DNA of 59,889 nucleotides from Leptotrichia trevisanii DSM 22070 (GTDB lineage Bacteria; Fusobacteriota; Fusobacteriia; Fusobacteriales; Leptotrichiaceae): NCBI RefSeq assembly GCF_000482505.1, contig NZ_KI519446.1, positions 34,609 to 94,497 of the forward strand, read 5' to 3'. Shown piece by piece: positions 43,867 to 51,565 of this stretch (position 1 is its first letter; each line of letters starts with the position of its first letter). The notes under the pieces were generated by a model. It saw only the letters and a program-made list of their open reading frames with translations, ran no database searches and was not told where the DNA came from. The position numbers and the translations under genes were made by a program.

Positions 43867-44625
43867 ATGGAAAATTTTACAATTAGTTTATTTGAGAAAA
43901 TAGAAAATAAAAAAAATAAAATAGAGTTTTTGAAAAAAAATATAAATTCAGAAATACAAAAAGAAATACAATTATTAATTAACAAAAAAAATAAAATGAA
44001 TGGATTAGATTTGTTAAAGCAAATAAAAGATGAAACCTTAAAAGTGATATTTTTTGACCCGCAGTATCGTGGAATTTTAGATAAAATGTCTTATGGAAAT
44101 GAAGGAGTTAAAAGAGGAAAGGAACGTTCTGAATTACCACAAATGACAGAAGAAATTATAAAAAAGTTTGTAAAAAATATAGAAAGAGTGCTGCTTCCAA
44201 ACGGTTATTTATTTTTATGGGTAGATAAATTTCATTTAGTTGAGGGAATAAAAAAATGGTTTGATGAGGTTTCGGCTTTACATACTGTTGATATGATAAC
44301 TTGGGACAAGAAAAAGATAGGAATGGGGTATCGCTCCAGAAGAAGAAGTGAATATCTTGTTATTATACAAAAAGAACCTAAAAAAGCAAAATCTACTTGG
44401 GTATTGCACGATATTCCAGATGTTTGGGAAGAAAAAATAGTGAAAAATCATACTCATTCAAAACCAATAGAACTTCAAAAAAAGTTAATACTAGCAACTA
44501 CTTTTGAAGGTGATTTAGTGTGTGATCCAGCTTCTGGTGGTTATTCTGTGTTTGAAGCTTGTAAAGAAATAAATAGAAATTTTATTGGTTGTGATATTGT
44601 GTATGGAAAGGAAGAGGAAAATTAA
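43867..44625 (+). CDS. DNA methyltransferase of a type II restriction-modification system
   Basis: A 252-residue DNA methyltransferase. The catalytic motif is DPQY (64-67), a DPPY-type motif of N4-cytosine/N6-adenine enzymes; the AdoMet-binding segment, LVCDPASGGYSVFEA, comes near the C-terminus, the beta-type order, with HSKPIELQKKLI before it. GGAGAGG 6-13 bp before ATG 43867 supports this start; an in-frame ATG at 43825 lies in leuC and has no RBS. It overlaps the restriction gene by one base. Recognition sequence not inferable. It is a transferred cassette inserted between leuC and leuD. Confidence 0.85.
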   Translation: MENFTISLFEKIENKKNKIEFLKKNINSEIQKEIQLLINKKNKMNGLDLLKQIKDETLKVIFFDPQYRGILDKMSYGNEGVKRGKERSELPQMTEEIIKKFVKNIERVLLPNGYLFLWVDKFHLVEGIKKWFDEVSALHTVDMITWDKKKIGMGYRSRRRSEYLVIIQKEPKKAKSTWVLHDIPDVWEEKIVKNHTHSKPIELQKKLILATTFEGDLVCDPASGGYSVFEACKEINRNFIGCDIVYGKEEEN

Positions 44626-45305
44626 TGAAAATTAGGAATGCTAAAGGAAGAATAGATGGAAATTCAGGATATACAAGAACTTTAGGAAATGAAGAACTTG
44701 GAAAATTAATTTCAAAAGTGCAGGCAACTGTAATTTCAAATGGGACAGAGTTAGAAAGATTAATTATTGAAAGAAGTGAAATAATTAAAGATATTGATGA
44801 TTTTATTGATAAAGCTACAAAAGGTAATATAATAAATGGAACTTATCTTTGTACTAAAAAAATTTTTAAAAAATCAAATAAATATACGAAAGGTGTAGAA
44901 GGAATAGAGCCTGATTTATTGATTTTTATTATAGAAAATATGAGGATATGTAAAGTTATTGAATTAAAAGATGGCGATACTTTTGATACAAAAAAAGTAA
45001 TTGGTGAAAGACAGCATTTAGAAGAATTTTCAAAAAATTTTGGTTCTAAAATACCTTTTGTAATAGAATTTTATATATGTTCTTTTAATCAAGAAGATAA
45101 AGAAGCAATAAAAAATGGATTTAAGGGTGCATTTGAGTATGAAAATATAATGACTGGAAGAGAATTATGCCAAATTTTAGGAATAAATTATAATGAAATT
45201 ATTCAAATTAGAAAAAATGATATAGAGGATAATTTTAATTATCTTGTAGAAGAACTTTTAAAAATTCCTGAAATAATGAATGAAATAAAAAAGATATTAA
45301 AATAA
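44625..45305 (+). CDS. Putative type II restriction endonuclease
   Basis: A 226-residue protein starting one base into the end of the methyltransferase (TAATG). A PD-(D/E)XK-like core is visible: EPDLLIFII (Pro96, Asp97) followed 15 residues later by VIELKDGD (Glu113, Lys115), then KKVIGERQHLEEF. Role as the restriction partner is inferred from the strict coupling to a DNA methyltransferase and this motif. Very rich in Ile/Lys/Asn codons compared with leuC, as expected for acquired genes. Confidence in function is moderate. Confidence 0.7.
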   Translation: MKIRNAKGRIDGNSGYTRTLGNEELGKLISKVQATVISNGTELERLIIERSEIIKDIDDFIDKATKGNIINGTYLCTKKIFKKSNKYTKGVEGIEPDLLIFIIENMRICKVIELKDGDTFDTKKVIGERQHLEEFSKNFGSKIPFVIEFYICSFNQEDKEAIKNGFKGAFEYENIMTGRELCQILGINYNEIIQIRKNDIEDNFNYLVEELLKIPEIMNEIKKILK

Positions 45306-45326
45306 ATTTTAAAAAAAGGAGGACGT

Positions 45327-45362
45327 ATGATAAGAAAATACTTGGTTTATCATACAAAATAA
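45327..45362 (+). CDS. Eleven-codon leader ORF in front of leuD
   Basis: AAAGGAGGACGT is followed by ATG 45327 and 11 codons (MIRKYLVYHTK), stop TAA 45360-45362. leuD begins at 45364, one base later. The only strong Shine-Dalgarno is therefore 37 bp before leuD and serves this short ORF; leuD itself has none. The segment contains a 7-bp inverted repeat, ATGATAA and TTATCAT. Translation of leuD may rely on reinitiation, or the segment may be an insertion scar. Confidence 0.55.
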   Translation: MIRKYLVYHTK

Positions 45363-45363
45363 A

Positions 45364-45939
45364 ATGAAACCATTTACAAAATATGAAGGAACAATCGTTC
45401 CAATAATGAATGACAATATTGATACGGATCAATTAATTCCAAAACAATATTTAAAAAGTATCGAAAAAACAGGATTTGGACAATATGTGTTTGATGAATG
45501 GAGATACAATGAAGACAGAACAGATAATATGGATTTTAATTTAAATAAGCCTGAATATAAGACAGGAACAATTTTGATTACAGGAGATAATTTTGGTTGC
45601 GGTTCTAGTAGGGAACATGCGGCTTGGGCATTGCAGGATTATGGATTTCATGTAATTGTTGCAGGAGGGTATTCAGGAATATTCTACATGAACTGGCTAA
45701 ATAACGGACATTTGCCAATAACTTTGCCAGAAGCTGATAGACTGGAACTGGCTAAACTTCCTGGGGATGCTAAAGTGGTAGTTGATTTGGAAAATAACAA
45801 GCTGACAGCAAATGGGAAAGATTATTTCTTTGAGCTGGAGGAAAGCTGGAAACAGAGATTACTGAAAGGGCTTGATTCGATTGGGCTGACTTTGGAGCAT
45901 GAAGATGAGATTAGGAAGTATGAGGAGAATCATAGATAA
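45364..45939 (+). CDS. leuD: 3-isopropylmalate dehydratase small subunit
   Basis: A 191-residue swivel-domain subunit that completes isopropylmalate isomerase with leuC. Motifs: DNIDTDQLIPKQYL near the N-terminus, GDNFGCGSSREHAAWAL, and GIFYMNWLNNGHLPI. The normal family length (190-200) is kept. It is separated from leuC by the restriction-modification genes and is preceded by the short leader ORF rather than its own RBS. A cassette of accessory genes then separates it from leuB. Confidence 0.96.
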   Translation: MKPFTKYEGTIVPIMNDNIDTDQLIPKQYLKSIEKTGFGQYVFDEWRYNEDRTDNMDFNLNKPEYKTGTILITGDNFGCGSSREHAAWALQDYGFHVIVAGGYSGIFYMNWLNNGHLPITLPEADRLELAKLPGDAKVVVDLENNKLTANGKDYFFELEESWKQRLLKGLDSIGLTLEHEDEIRKYEENHR

Positions 45940-45967
45940 TTTATAGAAGTTTTAGAAAGGATTGCAA

Positions 45968-46519
45968 ATGAAAAATTGGAAACTTACAGATACAGATTTT
46001 TATGATGATAATTATGAAGAATATGAGTATGTTCGGAAAGTAATGTGGAAAAATCATGAAATAGAGATTATTTTACTTTGTAATAATGAAAATAAAGTTA
46101 GTGAAGAAGAAATAGAAGAAATAGTTGACAAAATTATGGAAAATAAGGATTATTGGGATAAAAAATGTAAAAATTTATTTGCTGATAAATTTGTTGACTG
46201 GTTTAATGAAGAAAAATGGATAAAACCAGAATATTCTGAAATTTATTATGAAAATAAAGATATTTCTGATGTTGAAAAAAAATTAATTGAAATAATTGGA
46301 AAAGAAGATACAGAAAAAATTATGAAAAATAATTTTCTTACAAAAGAAGCGTTTAAAAAGTTACTTGATAATGAAGATATGGAAATAACAATTGATTTAA
46401 CTGACGATGATGAAAATAGTTTTTCTATTACTATGTACGAAAGATTGTTTTTTGTTGATAAAATGTTTTATGCTGAGTGTAATTTTAATGGTGAAATAGA
46501 CGAGTTTTATATGGATTAA
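45968..46519 (+). CDS. Hypothetical acidic protein (DUF2262-like)
   Basis: A 183-residue acidic cytosolic protein. Start ATG 45968 follows AGAAAGGA; an in-frame TTG at 45962 is too close. It begins KNWKLTDTDFYDDNYEEYEYV, then VMWKNHEIEIILL, and has a KDYWDKKCKNLFADKFVDWFNEEKW segment. The pattern, with the paralogous first domain of the next gene (IIWKGKEIRVRLTI ... WNEKVKDTMVKYFY), fits a DUF2262-like fold. Assignment is tentative. Members occur as possible immunity proteins. It is probably co-transcribed with 46554. Confidence 0.55.
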   Translation: MKNWKLTDTDFYDDNYEEYEYVRKVMWKNHEIEIILLCNNENKVSEEEIEEIVDKIMENKDYWDKKCKNLFADKFVDWFNEEKWIKPEYSEIYYENKDISDVEKKLIEIIGKEDTEKIMKNNFLTKEAFKKLLDNEDMEITIDLTDDDENSFSITMYERLFFVDKMFYAECNFNGEIDEFYMD

Positions 46520-46553
46520 TTTTCTTAAATTTTTTTAGAAAGGAAAATCAGAT

Positions 46554-47360
46554 ATGGAAATTCAGGATTTTGGTGAAAATACATCTAGTAGTTATTTTAA
46601 AGAATGGTATGGGAAAATCATTTGGAAAGGTAAAGAAATACGGGTAAGACTAACAATTTCTAAAGAATGTGATAATATTGAAATTGAAAAAGAAAAAATG
46701 TTTAAAATTTTCGAAGAATTGTATCTTAATCAGGATGAATGGAACGAGAAAGTGAAAGATACGATGGTTAAGTATTTTTATGATGTGTTGAATGATGATT
46801 TTTTTGATGATGGAGCATTTCCAGAATATCCAACTTGTTACGATATGCTGTTTGAGGTTTTAAAAGATGATTTTACAAAAGAAGAAGCTGAAAAGGCATA
46901 TAAAAATAATATATTTCCACTAGACAAGTTTAAAAAATATATTTTTGTTGAAAGTATTGAAATAACAAGTGAAGGAAATTTTTATTTTGAAGTAGCTGAT
47001 GATTATACAGTTGTGGGGGATAACTGGATTTGGTTAAAAGGGAATATTGATAAGGGATTTTTTGCTGCAAGTTTTGATGATCTTTTTGAATTTGTCACTG
47101 ACTTAGAATTAAATGACGAGTTTTCTTCAATTCTTCGGGAAAAATTTAAAATAGGTTATGCAGATGCTAGTAGTTTTTTTGTATCAAGAAGAGAAGGCTT
47201 GACAAAACTTTATTATAAGAAGAATCACAAATTAGCGGCAATTGGAAATTATAAAGCTGGGAAAAAAGAGGGAATTTGGGAATTCTATGATGAGGATGGG
47301 AAATTGACTAAAAAGGTTAATTATGTTAATGATATTGCTGAGGAAGAAGTTGTTTATTGA
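46554..47360 (+). CDS. DUF2262-like protein with C-terminal MORN-type repeat
   Basis: A 268-residue protein. The N-terminal part (1-165) is related to 45968 (acidic, WYGKIIWKGKEI... start). The C-terminal part (205-262) carries YwqK/MORN-like segments: LTKLYYKKNHKLAAIGNYKAGKKEG and IWEFYDEDGKLTKKVNYVND. AAAGGAAAATC precedes ATG. The last 23 codons are copied in a decayed remnant at 48264-48332. Function unknown; the composition is similar to immunity-type families. Probably in one transcription unit with 45968. Confidence 0.6.
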   Translation: MEIQDFGENTSSSYFKEWYGKIIWKGKEIRVRLTISKECDNIEIEKEKMFKIFEELYLNQDEWNEKVKDTMVKYFYDVLNDDFFDDGAFPEYPTCYDMLFEVLKDDFTKEEAEKAYKNNIFPLDKFKKYIFVESIEITSEGNFYFEVADDYTVVGDNWIWLKGNIDKGFFAASFDDLFEFVTDLELNDEFSSILREKFKIGYADASSFFVSRREGLTKLYYKKNHKLAAIGNYKAGKKEGIWEFYDEDGKLTKKVNYVNDIAEEEVVY

Positions 47361-47397
47361 AATAATAGAATAAAAATTAGAAAGAAAAATTTAAAAG

Positions 47398-47515
47398 ATG
47401 GCAGAAAAGTCAAAAAGACAATTAAAAATGGAAGAATATTTTAAATAAAATGGGATAGAGTATGATAAAAATTTTGTTTATGGTATTAATAAAAAAGAAA
47501 GAAATTTTGAATTTG
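47398..47515 (+). pseudogene. Decayed 5' copy of the 48370 gene
   Basis: From ATG 47398 the sequence reads MAEKSKRQLKMEEYFK, then TAA at 47446-47448, then NGIEYDKNFVYGI, aligning with the start of the protein at 48370 (MAEKSKEQLKVEEYFKQNG). The glutamine codon CAA is TAA here. Similarity fades after about 47515. It is the left member of a duplicated unit about 972 bp long. Confidence 0.8.
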
Positions 47516-47558
47516 TAACTGAAATTTTTTGTATTTTGCGAAGGGAGAATATTGATTT

Positions 47559-47933
47559 ATGTTTTCAATATTAGGTGCAGTATTATTTGGAGTTATAGCA
47601 GCTATGACAGTTCTTGTTGCTTGCGGTTTGCCTTTGGGGGAATTTACAATGGGTGGACAACATAAAATCTTACCCAAGAAATTTAGAGTTATGGCAATCA
47701 TTTCAGTGGCTATCCAAATTTTTGCAATGATAATTATTTTGCAAGCCGGAGGTTTTATTTCCTTGTGGCTGCCTTTTAAGGTTACTAAATATATTTGTTT
47801 TTTCTTTGCTGTCTACCTATCTCTGAATACTATTATGAACATGATTTCAAAAAGTAGAAAAGAAAAATATGCTATGACTCCGCTTTCATTTATAGCAGGA
47901 ATATGTTTTTGGATAACGGCATTTCAGATGTAG
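47559..47933 (+). CDS. Hypothetical four-helix membrane protein
   Basis: A 124-residue membrane protein. Helices: about 4-26 (ILGAVLFGVIAAMTVLVACGL), 44-66 (VMAIISVAIQIFAMIIILQAG), 72-95 (YICFFFAVYLSLNTIMNMI) and 105-123. The cytoplasmic or periplasmic loop GLPLGEFTMGGQHKILPKKFR is distinctive and conserved in small proteins of Firmicutes that I cannot name. GAAGGGAG precedes the ATG. It lies between the decayed duplicate copy and the intact one, so it is part of the repeated region's interior. Confidence 0.65.
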   Translation: MFSILGAVLFGVIAAMTVLVACGLPLGEFTMGGQHKILPKKFRVMAIISVAIQIFAMIIILQAGGFISLWLPFKVTKYICFFFAVYLSLNTIMNMISKSRKEKYAMTPLSFIAGICFWITAFQM

Positions 47934-48369
47934 TATGTAAAATGAGGATAATCTACAGTGCGTCAAATTAAAAATTTAAAGTAAAAAATACATATAAAAA
48001 AATTGATTTTTAATATTAATTATTTATAAGCTCATGTATTTTTAATTATATATATAATAAAACATTACATTTTTTTGATTGGTGCTATTTAATAACTAAT
48101 TTATTTATATTTTTATAGCATTATGTAGTAGATAAAAAATCTAAAAAGAATATGTTAATCCTATATGGATTTTAACTTGATTCACAAAATTTAAAAAATA
48201 TAAGTGAAAAAATAGAAACTATTTATTACCTATGTCTTTTTTTAAAACTTATATCATGATAAATTTTATGATGAGGATGGGAAATTAACTAAAAAGGTTA
48301 ATGATGTTGTTGAGGAGGAAGTTGTTTATTAAAATAATAGAATAAAAATTAGAAAGGAAAATTTAAAAG
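47934..48369 (+). other. Intergenic region with decayed MORN-gene remnant
   Basis: No functional gene. At 48264-48332 a fragment corresponds to the last codons of the 46554 gene (FYDEDGKLTKKVND..., ending VVY stop), and the next 37 bases match 47361-47397. So bases 48264 to about 48480 repeat 47283-47515, with the second copy of the small gene intact. The section 47940-48260 is AT-rich and featureless. Confidence 0.7.
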
Positions 48370-48840
48370 ATGGCAGAAAAATCAAAAGAACAGTTGAAAG
48401 TAGAAGAATATTTCAAGCAAAATGGGATAGAATATGATAAAAATTTTATTTATGGTATTAAAAGAGAAAGAAATTTGAATTCATTTTTGATGATGGGGCT
48501 TATTGGATTGATTATGAAAGCAGGGATGAAGCCGTGTTATATACTTTTTAAGGAGAATGAAATATTATTTTTCGAAGTTGGGATGCTTGGTGGAATTAAA
48601 GGGCTTTTAACAAGAATAGATGTTGATGATATAGAAAAAATTGATTTAAAAAAAGGAATCTTAAATTATAAATTGACGATATCAGTAAGAGTTGGGGATA
48701 AAATAAAAAAAGAAATAATAAATTTTGCCCAAATTAATGGAAAGGCATGGTGGATACAGAACAGAAATAATTTGATTGAAAGTGGTTATTTTGAAAAATT
48801 GGCTGAAAGAGTCGGAAAAAGAAGAATGTTGGAACAATAA
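48370..48840 (+). CDS. Hypothetical protein with PH-like fold pattern
   Basis: A 156-residue protein. Residues 1-30 are charged, 40-56 form a hydrophobic stretch (LMMGLIGLIMKAG), then CYILFKENEILFFEVGML, DVDDIEKIDLKKGILNYKLTISV and WWIQNRNNLIE give a beta-rich, PH-domain-like pattern. Family not recognised. The gene at 50331 looks like a divergent relative (FNENNIEYDRNYL, YKLYFKL, W.VENINYLIENRL). AAGGAAAATTT precedes ATG. A decayed copy of its 5' end is at 47398. Confidence 0.65.
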   Translation: MAEKSKEQLKVEEYFKQNGIEYDKNFIYGIKRERNLNSFLMMGLIGLIMKAGMKPCYILFKENEILFFEVGMLGGIKGLLTRIDVDDIEKIDLKKGILNYKLTISVRVGDKIKKEIINFAQINGKAWWIQNRNNLIESGYFEKLAERVGKRRMLEQ

Positions 48841-48861
48841 ATAAAAAAGAAAGGTGAATTT

Positions 48862-49917
48862 ATGAAAAAAATATTACTTTTATTGTTAATTTTAGCAACT
48901 TTTGTAGTATCTTGCGGGAACGGAGGTAAAAATTCAAACGCAAATACAGAAGTTCAAAAGAGTGAAAAAAATAGCAAAGAAATTGATAATAGTTTTGATT
49001 TTGAGATATATGGAGAAACATTGGAAGAGGCTCATAAAAATTTTAAGACAAAGATTGTCGATGGGCAAAAAACGGAATTTGTACCAGATGGAAAACCAGG
49101 TATTCCCCCTAAAAACAGCAAGTTTTCATTGGTAAATTATCCATCAAAATTAGGAGAAATGCCAATGTATATTACAGCAAAAGAAAATAACGGGAAAAAA
49201 TATCCTGCAATTATATATTTAAACGGTGGATTTGGTGGAATTGGAGATAGTGAGTTTGGCTGGGATGAAGAATCGCCTAAAAATAATTATCAAGGGGCAG
49301 GTGCATTTAAAAGAGATGATTTTGTACTTGCAATACCAAGTGCTAGAGGAGAAAATGCAAATGCTGGAAAATATGAAATGTTTTATGGGGAAATTGAAGA
49401 CTTGGAAGAAGCCAGAAAATATGTGGCATCACTTCCTTATGTTGATCCAAATAGAATTTATCTCGTTGGACACAGTACAGGTGGGACAAAGGCTTTGCTT
49501 TTGAGCGAATATTCAAAAGGTTTTCGAGCAGTTTTTGCAATAGGTGCCTTGCCAGATTTCTTTTGGGCAACAGAAAAACCAGATGAATATGGCGGAGTTC
49601 CATTTGATTTGACAAATCCTAGAGAAATAGCAGTAAGATCATCACTTCGATACGTCCGTTCAATAACAGCACCAACTTTTCACTTTGAAGGGCAGGAAGA
49701 AAGAAGAGATATTCTATTTGAGCCTATGCAAAAAGCCGCAGACAAATACAAAATATCATTCAAGAAATACCGAATTGCAGGTGGAGATCATTTTAATATA
49801 CTTTATCCATTAACGACAATGATTGCAAAAAAAATACTAGCTGATACAGGGGCAAAAACAAATATTCAGTTTAGCAATGGGGATTTGGATGTGATTTCAA
49901 AAGGGATTGTTAAATAG
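48862..49917 (+). CDS. Lipoprotein alpha/beta hydrolase (prolyl-oligopeptidase-like)
   Basis: A 351-residue hydrolase with a lipoprotein signal (MKKILLLLLILATFVVSCGN, Cys18) and a polar linker to about residue 45. The catalytic domain has YPAIIYLNGGFGG (oxyanion region), the nucleophile elbow GHSTGG (about 214-219), an acid candidate in FEGQEERRD, and the His in AGGDHFNIL. Fits S9-type prolyl-oligopeptidase or dienelactone-like hydrolases. Predicted to be anchored to a membrane and to act outside the cytoplasm. AGAAAGGTG precedes ATG. Substrate unknown. Confidence 0.85.
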   Translation: MKKILLLLLILATFVVSCGNGGKNSNANTEVQKSEKNSKEIDNSFDFEIYGETLEEAHKNFKTKIVDGQKTEFVPDGKPGIPPKNSKFSLVNYPSKLGEMPMYITAKENNGKKYPAIIYLNGGFGGIGDSEFGWDEESPKNNYQGAGAFKRDDFVLAIPSARGENANAGKYEMFYGEIEDLEEARKYVASLPYVDPNRIYLVGHSTGGTKALLLSEYSKGFRAVFAIGALPDFFWATEKPDEYGGVPFDLTNPREIAVRSSLRYVRSITAPTFHFEGQEERRDILFEPMQKAADKYKISFKKYRIAGGDHFNILYPLTTMIAKKILADTGAKTNIQFSNGDLDVISKGIVK

Positions 49918-50037
49918 CAGATAATTTGATTTCAGAAATTTGATTGAAAATGAAAAATTGTCGATGTAAAAGTAGAAGATACGAGTTAGAAAATAAATTT
50001 CAAGTTTCAGATATAATCTGAAAAAAAGGAGATATCT

Positions 50038-50295
50038 ATGTGGTCAAAAGGAATTGAGTATAGAAAGCGGGAAAAAGAAAAACTTTCTAAAATAAGTTCA
50101 AAAGATTTACCGTTTGATGTGTTTGTAAAAAATGGAGAATTAGTCAGCTGGAGAAGAAGTGGCTGGTGTAAGAGAGCTTATCAGTTTTACAAAAAAAGCT
50201 GTAATCGGAATTTTAGAAGAAATAAAAATCTTGAAACTTCAATTAAAGGGAATTATTACAGAAAGTGCTATGAGTTGCAGTATGCTTGGATTTAA
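50038..50295 (+). CDS. Small basic hypothetical protein
   Basis: An 85-residue protein rich in Lys, Arg, Tyr and Cys: SWRRSGWCKRAYQFYKKSC in the middle, RNFRRNKN after it. No signal peptide. No family recognised. AAGGAGATATCT precedes the ATG at 50038, so it should be translated. It may bind nucleic acid because of its charge; no domain supports that. Confidence 0.55.
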   Translation: MWSKGIEYRKREKEKLSKISSKDLPFDVFVKNGELVSWRRSGWCKRAYQFYKKSCNRNFRRNKNLETSIKGNYYRKCYELQYAWI

Positions 50296-50330
50296 CAAAA
50301 AATTTTCAGATGACTAGGAGATAAAAAATT

Positions 50331-50789
50331 ATGCGAACTATCAAAGAATGGAATAAAATAATAGAAAATTATTTTAATGAAAATAATATTGAGTATGACA
50401 GAAATTATTTGTGTTTTCTTCCTGAAAACAATTTTATAAAAGTGCTTTTTGATAAAAAACTTATTTACGATGTTAACGAGGATTTAAGAGAAAGTATTAT
50501 AGTTTTATTTAAGAAAGACAATATAGAAATATTTTCGTGTGATGTAACATTAAAAATATCTTCAGGAATACAACTTTCAAATATAGGTAAAATAAGGAAA
50601 ATAGTCTCACGGGAAAAAGTAAAGGTTTTAAAATTAGTAAAAAAAATAATGAGATATAAATTATATTTTAAATTAGATAATGAAAGTAAAGCTTTTAGAA
50701 TTGATATTTTTTATAGATTTAATAAAAACTGGGTAGTTGAAAATATAAATTATTTGATAGAAAATAGATTAATAGATTTTAAAAAATGA
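50331..50789 (+). CDS. Hypothetical protein, divergent relative of 48370
   Basis: A 152-residue protein. Start FNENNIEYDRNYL recalls FKQNGIEYDKNFI of the 48370 protein, and both end with W...N..YLIE-type sequence. A beta-rich middle contains IIVLFKKDNIEIFSC and YKLYFKLDNESKAFRIDIF. No functional family known. Very AT-rich. AGGAGATAAAAAATT precedes ATG. It lies 96 bp upstream of the toxin-antitoxin operon promoter. Confidence 0.6.
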   Translation: MRTIKEWNKIIENYFNENNIEYDRNYLCFLPENNFIKVLFDKKLIYDVNEDLRESIIVLFKKDNIEIFSCDVTLKISSGIQLSNIGKIRKIVSREKVKVLKLVKKIMRYKLYFKLDNESKAFRIDIFYRFNKNWVVENINYLIENRLIDFKK

Positions 50790-50825
50790 AAAAAGTAAAT
50801 TTTTTTTGAAAAAGTTAATTAAAAT

Positions 50826-50864
50826 ATTGATTTTTGCACTATTTAGTAATACAATTACATTGTA
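50826..50864 (+). promoter_or_regulatory. Promoter and palindromic operator of the toxin-antitoxin operon
   Basis: TTGATT (50826-50831) and TACAAT (50849-50854) are spaced by 17 bp. A perfect 7-bp inverted repeat, ATACAAT (50848-50854) and ATTGTAT (50858-50864), with TAC between, covers the -10. This is the expected layout for autorepression by a RelB-like antitoxin. Confidence 0.7.
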
Positions 50865-50894
50865 TAACAAAAGTATTACAAAGGAGTGGTAAAA

Positions 50895-51272
50895 ATGGCT
50901 ACAGTAACAGCTAGAGTTGATGAAAATGTTAAAAAAGAAGCGGAAACATTATTTAAAAAAATGGGGCTTAATATGAGTACTGCTATGAATTTATTTTTGA
51001 AGAAGTGTATTTTGGAGCAGGGGATTCCGTTTGAGTTGAAAGTTCCAAATGGAGAAACTAGAAAGGTTCTGGATGAAGTTGAGAAAGGTGTTGGATTAAG
51101 TAAAACTTTTGATAGCATAGATGAGCTAACGGAAGACTTAGAAGATGATGAGAAAACTTCAAATAAAGAAACTTTAAAGGCAATGCAGGAAACTGATGAT
51201 ATTTTGAGTGGTAAAATTGAAAGAAAAGGGTATAATAGTGCTGAAGAATTATTTGAGGATTTAGGGGTTTAG
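50895..51272 (+). CDS. RelB/DinJ family antitoxin
   Basis: A 125-residue antitoxin. The N-terminal ribbon-helix-helix reads TVTARVDENVKKEAETLFKKMGLNMSTAMNLFLKK, and the DinJ-like GIPFELKVPN follows. The C-terminal part (60-125) is longer than usual (family about 85-95) and acidic, with DELTEDLEDDEKT; it should wrap the toxin. ATG 50895 is preceded by AAGGAGTGG; an in-frame GTG at 50886 overlaps it. It lies 3 bp upstream of the toxin gene and probably represses its promoter. Confidence 0.9.
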   Translation: MATVTARVDENVKKEAETLFKKMGLNMSTAMNLFLKKCILEQGIPFELKVPNGETRKVLDEVEKGVGLSKTFDSIDELTEDLEDDEKTSNKETLKAMQETDDILSGKIERKGYNSAEELFEDLGV

Positions 51273-51275
51273 TGG

Positions 51276-51551
51276 ATGAAATTGACAATAAAGACGACCA
51301 AAAGGTTTGATAAGGACTTGAAAAAATTAAAGAAAAGAAAATATGATTTAATATTACTGGCACAGGTTATTAATAAATTATCTGATAGTGAAATTTTGCC
51401 TGAAAAATATAGAGATCATTGTCTTACTGGCGATTATAAAGGATTTAGAGAATATCATATTCAGACTGATTGGCTCTTAATTTATAAAATTGAAAAAAAT
51501 ATTTTGGTTTTGACATTGTTGAGAACTAGGACACATTCGGATTTGCTTTAA
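51276..51551 (+). CDS. YafQ/RelE family mRNA interferase toxin
   Basis: A 91-residue toxin of the YafQ branch. Family residues: YRDHCLTGDYKGFREYHIQTDWLLIYKI, which includes His, Arg, His, Asp and Trp of the active region, and RTRTHSDLL at the end with the last His. YafQ cleaves mRNA on the ribosome. The start is 3 bp after the antitoxin stop, so the pair is co-transcribed. All catalytic positions seem present, so the pair is probably functional. Confidence 0.9.
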   Translation: MKLTIKTTKRFDKDLKKLKKRKYDLILLAQVINKLSDSEILPEKYRDHCLTGDYKGFREYHIQTDWLLIYKIEKNILVLTLLRTRTHSDLL

Positions 51552-51565
51552 ATTGGAGGAATTTT

